A stretch of 64,000 nt of DNA, from positions 628 through 64,627 of the forward strand of contig NZ_KE383832.1 in the NCBI RefSeq assembly GCF_000422425.1. The letters run 5' to 3'. The notes under the pieces are model-generated. The model searched no databases. It had not been told where the DNA came from and worked only from the letters and a program-made list of their open reading frames with translations. This DNA comes from Oceanospirillum beijerinckii DSM 7166 (GTDB lineage: Bacteria > Pseudomonadota > Gammaproteobacteria > Pseudomonadales > Halomonadaceae). The position numbers were made by a program, and so were the translations under genes. Positions 62,240 through 64,000 of this stretch are shown here, one piece after another. The stretch's first letter is position 1. Each line of letters starts with the position of its first letter.

Positions 62240-63163
62240 ATGTCCGATGAAGCAGAAGAGTGCGAATGCCCCGCAGGGATACCTGCCTGGGTAATGACCT
62301 TTGCTGACTTGATGTCGCTGCTGATGTGTTTCTTCGTGCTTCTGTTGTCTTTTTCTGAGATGGACATCATTAAATTTAAGCGTCTGGCAGGTGAAATGAG
62401 AAATGCTTATGGTGTTCAGAAGCAGGTGCGTGTAGAAGCTGTGCCCATGGGTACCAGTATCATTATGCAAAACTACACACCGGGTAAACCTGAGCCAAAC
62501 CCTTTGGAGATGATTCAGCAAAAATCTACGGAGCAGGAACCCAATTTACGCACGGAAAGTGTAAATACAGTGACTGAGAAGGAGCAGCAGACAGAAGCAG
62601 ATGCAGAGGCGATTGCTCGTATTCTGAAAGAAGAGATTGAAGAAGGTAAGATTCAGGTTGAAAGTCGGCGCCGTAACATCATTATTCGTGTAGAAGAGAA
62701 AGGCTCTTTCTCTCCGGGTAGCGCTGTGTTATCAGAGCAGTTCGAACTGATAATGGATAAGATTCGTAAGGCACTGGCTGCAACGCCGGGTAAGATTACG
62801 ATTGAAGGCCATACCGACGATATTCCGATTAATACTGAGCGTTTTCGTTCAAACTGGGATCTGTCCTCTGCTCGTGCGGCATCGGTCGCTTATGAGTTGG
62901 AACTCGATGATCTGGTTACGCCCGACCGTATGAAGGTTATAGGATATGCGGATACCAAGCCTATTGTGCCTAATGAGAACCGTGAGAACCGGGCAAAAAA
63001 CCGTCGGGTAGAAATTATCGTCGACCAGGGTGAAAGCGAAGAAAATGATGCGATTAGCTTCCTGGATAAAGAAAATAAAGACGCCGTTGAGAAAGGTGAA
63101 ACCGAGATCAATATGGAAATTGAAGAGCGGGTCTTTGAGCTGAAACCTGATGAGGTGTTCTAG
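62240..63163 (+). CDS. pomB: Flagellar motor stator protein PomB (MotB family)
   Basis: 307 residues. One membrane helix with the ion-binding Asp in MTFADLMSLLMCFFVLLLSF, a plug/linker, and an OmpA-like peptidoglycan-binding domain (GHTDDIPI, NWDLSSARAASV, NRRVEIIV). Anchors the stator to the wall. A terminator follows. Confidence 0.94.
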   Translation: MSDEAEECECPAGIPAWVMTFADLMSLLMCFFVLLLSFSEMDIIKFKRLAGEMRNAYGVQKQVRVEAVPMGTSIIMQNYTPGKPEPNPLEMIQQKSTEQEPNLRTESVNTVTEKEQQTEADAEAIARILKEEIEEGKIQVESRRRNIIIRVEEKGSFSPGSAVLSEQFELIMDKIRKALAATPGKITIEGHTDDIPINTERFRSNWDLSSARAASVAYELELDDLVTPDRMKVIGYADTKPIVPNENRENRAKNRRVEIIVDQGESEENDAISFLDKENKDAVEKGETEINMEIEERVFELKPDEVF

Positions 63164-63218
63164 ATTGTTTTAATTGAGTCTGGAATCTGATCATATCTTA
63201 TATTGTTGCTTAATAGAG

Positions 63219-63250
63219 AGCCTGGGTGGTTTGGCTGCCCGGGCTTTTTT
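63219..63250 (+). terminator. Terminator after pomAB
   Basis: AGCCTGGG / CCCGGGCT stem, then six T. Confidence 0.88.
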
Positions 63251-63395
63251 ATATCTGTTCTCTTGCAAACCGTGATGGTGTCTATGGCTTTTCAGGGTTG
63301 TGCTGCGAGCAGGGGCGGTAGAGATAATTTCGGTGTCGCCCAATGTTGCGCTGATAAAGGGCGGGTAATGCAAGGAGGTGGATATCGTCTGCGTT

Positions 63396-64000
63396 TTATA
63401 TTACTTGTCTAAAGCCAGAGGAAATAGGTGATAGTCTGGTAGTGGTAGTATTGCCATTTTCAATCAGGCTTACTGGAGGTTCGTAGGGGAGTTCAATGCT
63501 AAAGGTGCTGCCCTTATTGACTTCACTTTGCACGCGAATTTTGCCGGCAAGCAATTGAATCAGGCGCAGGCAAATGGATAGGCCGAGGCCATTGCCCTCA
63601 ATGTTGTATTTGTCAGTGTGTGCTCGGGTAAAGGGATCAAACAAGCTATCCAGGCGGTCCGGTGGTATGCCAACGCCGGTATCGCATATATCAATGCATA
63701 TCTTATCGGCCTGAGGTGTGATGTTGATATTAAGCTGACCATTGGGTTTATTGTATTTGATTCCGTTGCTGATCAGATTGATCAAAATCTGCTTCAGGCG
63801 ATGAGGGTCGGTTAGTATCTTGTCACTGTTGGGTTCGGATAGCTCGGATAGGGTTAGCATAATGTTTTGTTTGTCAGCCAGGCTTTGTAGCATGCTGCAG
63901 GTATCAGAGGCTAGTTGATGTACGTTTACTGGGCCTAGGTGTAATTCAATATTGCCGGATTCAATATGGCTCAGATCCAGTACTTCGTTGATCAGGTGTA
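63396..64000 (-). CDS. Histidine kinase, C-terminal part (gene cut by right edge)
   Basis: The frame is open from the right edge to a stop at 63396. The first residues read HLINEVLDLSHIESG, the usual end of a HisKA dimerisation domain, followed by a HATPase domain with NLISNGIKYN, DTGVGIPPD, FTRAHTDKYNIEGNGLGLSI and GSTFSIELP. The phospho-acceptor His, sensor part and start lie outside. No receiver domain follows the ATPase. Hybrid-type sensor kinases often have this sequence style. Confidence 0.92.
   Translation of the reverse strand, partial: HLINEVLDLSHIESGNIELHLGPVNVHQLASDTCSMLQSLADKQNIMLTLSELSEPNSDKILTDPHRLKQILINLISNGIKYNKPNGQLNINITPQADKICIDICDTGVGIPPDRLDSLFDPFTRAHTDKYNIEGNGLGLSICLRLIQLLAGKIRVQSEVNKGSTFSIELPYEPPVSLIENGNTTTTRLSPISSGFRQVI

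Overview
The window looks like a chromosomal segment of a marine, motile gammaproteobacterium of the Oceanospirillales/Pseudomonadales type. The evidence is gene order and content. The neighbourhoods hemCDXY | argH-lptM-lysA-dapF-DUF484-xerC-yigB, engB | cytochrome c4-dsbA and xseB-ispA-dxs resemble those of Pseudomonas and relatives. The stator genes are of the sodium-type PomA/PomB kind, and the proteins throughout look gammaproteobacterial. No rRNA, tRNA, CRISPR array or intact insertion sequence was seen. Genus-level assignment is inference.

Layout. 1-5573 (-): the 5' end of a giant adhesin gene (DUF4347 head, repeated Ig/cadherin-like units, Gly and Pro-Glu linker) that runs off the left edge. 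6447-7844 (+): a DEAD-box RNA helicase. 8005-8537 (-): two tandem copies of a ~125-nt small RNA, each with its own promoter overlapped by Fur-box-like palindromes and its own terminator. They closely resemble the iron-responsive PrrF pair of Pseudomonas and lie on the same strand just downstream of hemCDXY (8731-13125). 13501-19922 (+): argH, lptM, lysA, dapF, DUF484, xerC and a HAD phosphatase. 20115-22496: engB, cytochrome c4 and dsbA. 22714-24665: TRAP transporter membrane subunits without a binding protein. 24795-31543: a GNAT enzyme, a DUF411 protein, ettA, an LpxL-type acyltransferase, a Cache sensor with a degenerate GGDEF domain, and an enoyl-ACP reductase. 31813-38457: a two-domain acyltransferase resembling the ornithine-lipid synthase OlsF, a thioesterase, a methyltransferase, an LPP20 lipoprotein and a sensor kinase. 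38732-44097: serA, an alkyltransferase-like repair protein and a TrpXYZ-like ABC transporter.

44101-45436 is a small accessory block: a YafN/YafO toxin-antitoxin pair followed at 19 bp by an uncharacterised protein with an HEAAH zinc-protease motif. After it come pepD, two related coiled-coil proteins (one cytoplasmic, one exported), a carboxypeptidase M32, a beta-barrel protein, radA, metY, an AhpD-like protein behind a perfect 33-bp palindrome, a 12-copy 7-bp tandem repeat, hemE, ribA, a periplasmic cupin, xseB-ispA-dxs, pomA-pomB, and a histidine kinase cut by the right edge.

A ~140-bp palindromic dispersed element (REP/MITE-like) occurs in at least four intergenic gaps. Functionally the window mixes housekeeping (heme, lysine/peptidoglycan precursor, isoprenoid, riboflavin, serine and methionine synthesis) with sensing, envelope lipid and surface-adhesion genes. 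The least ordinary items are the tandem Fur-controlled small RNAs, the toxin-antitoxin/HEAAH operon, the paired coiled-coil proteins, the large palindrome before the AhpD-like gene, and the dispersed repeats.
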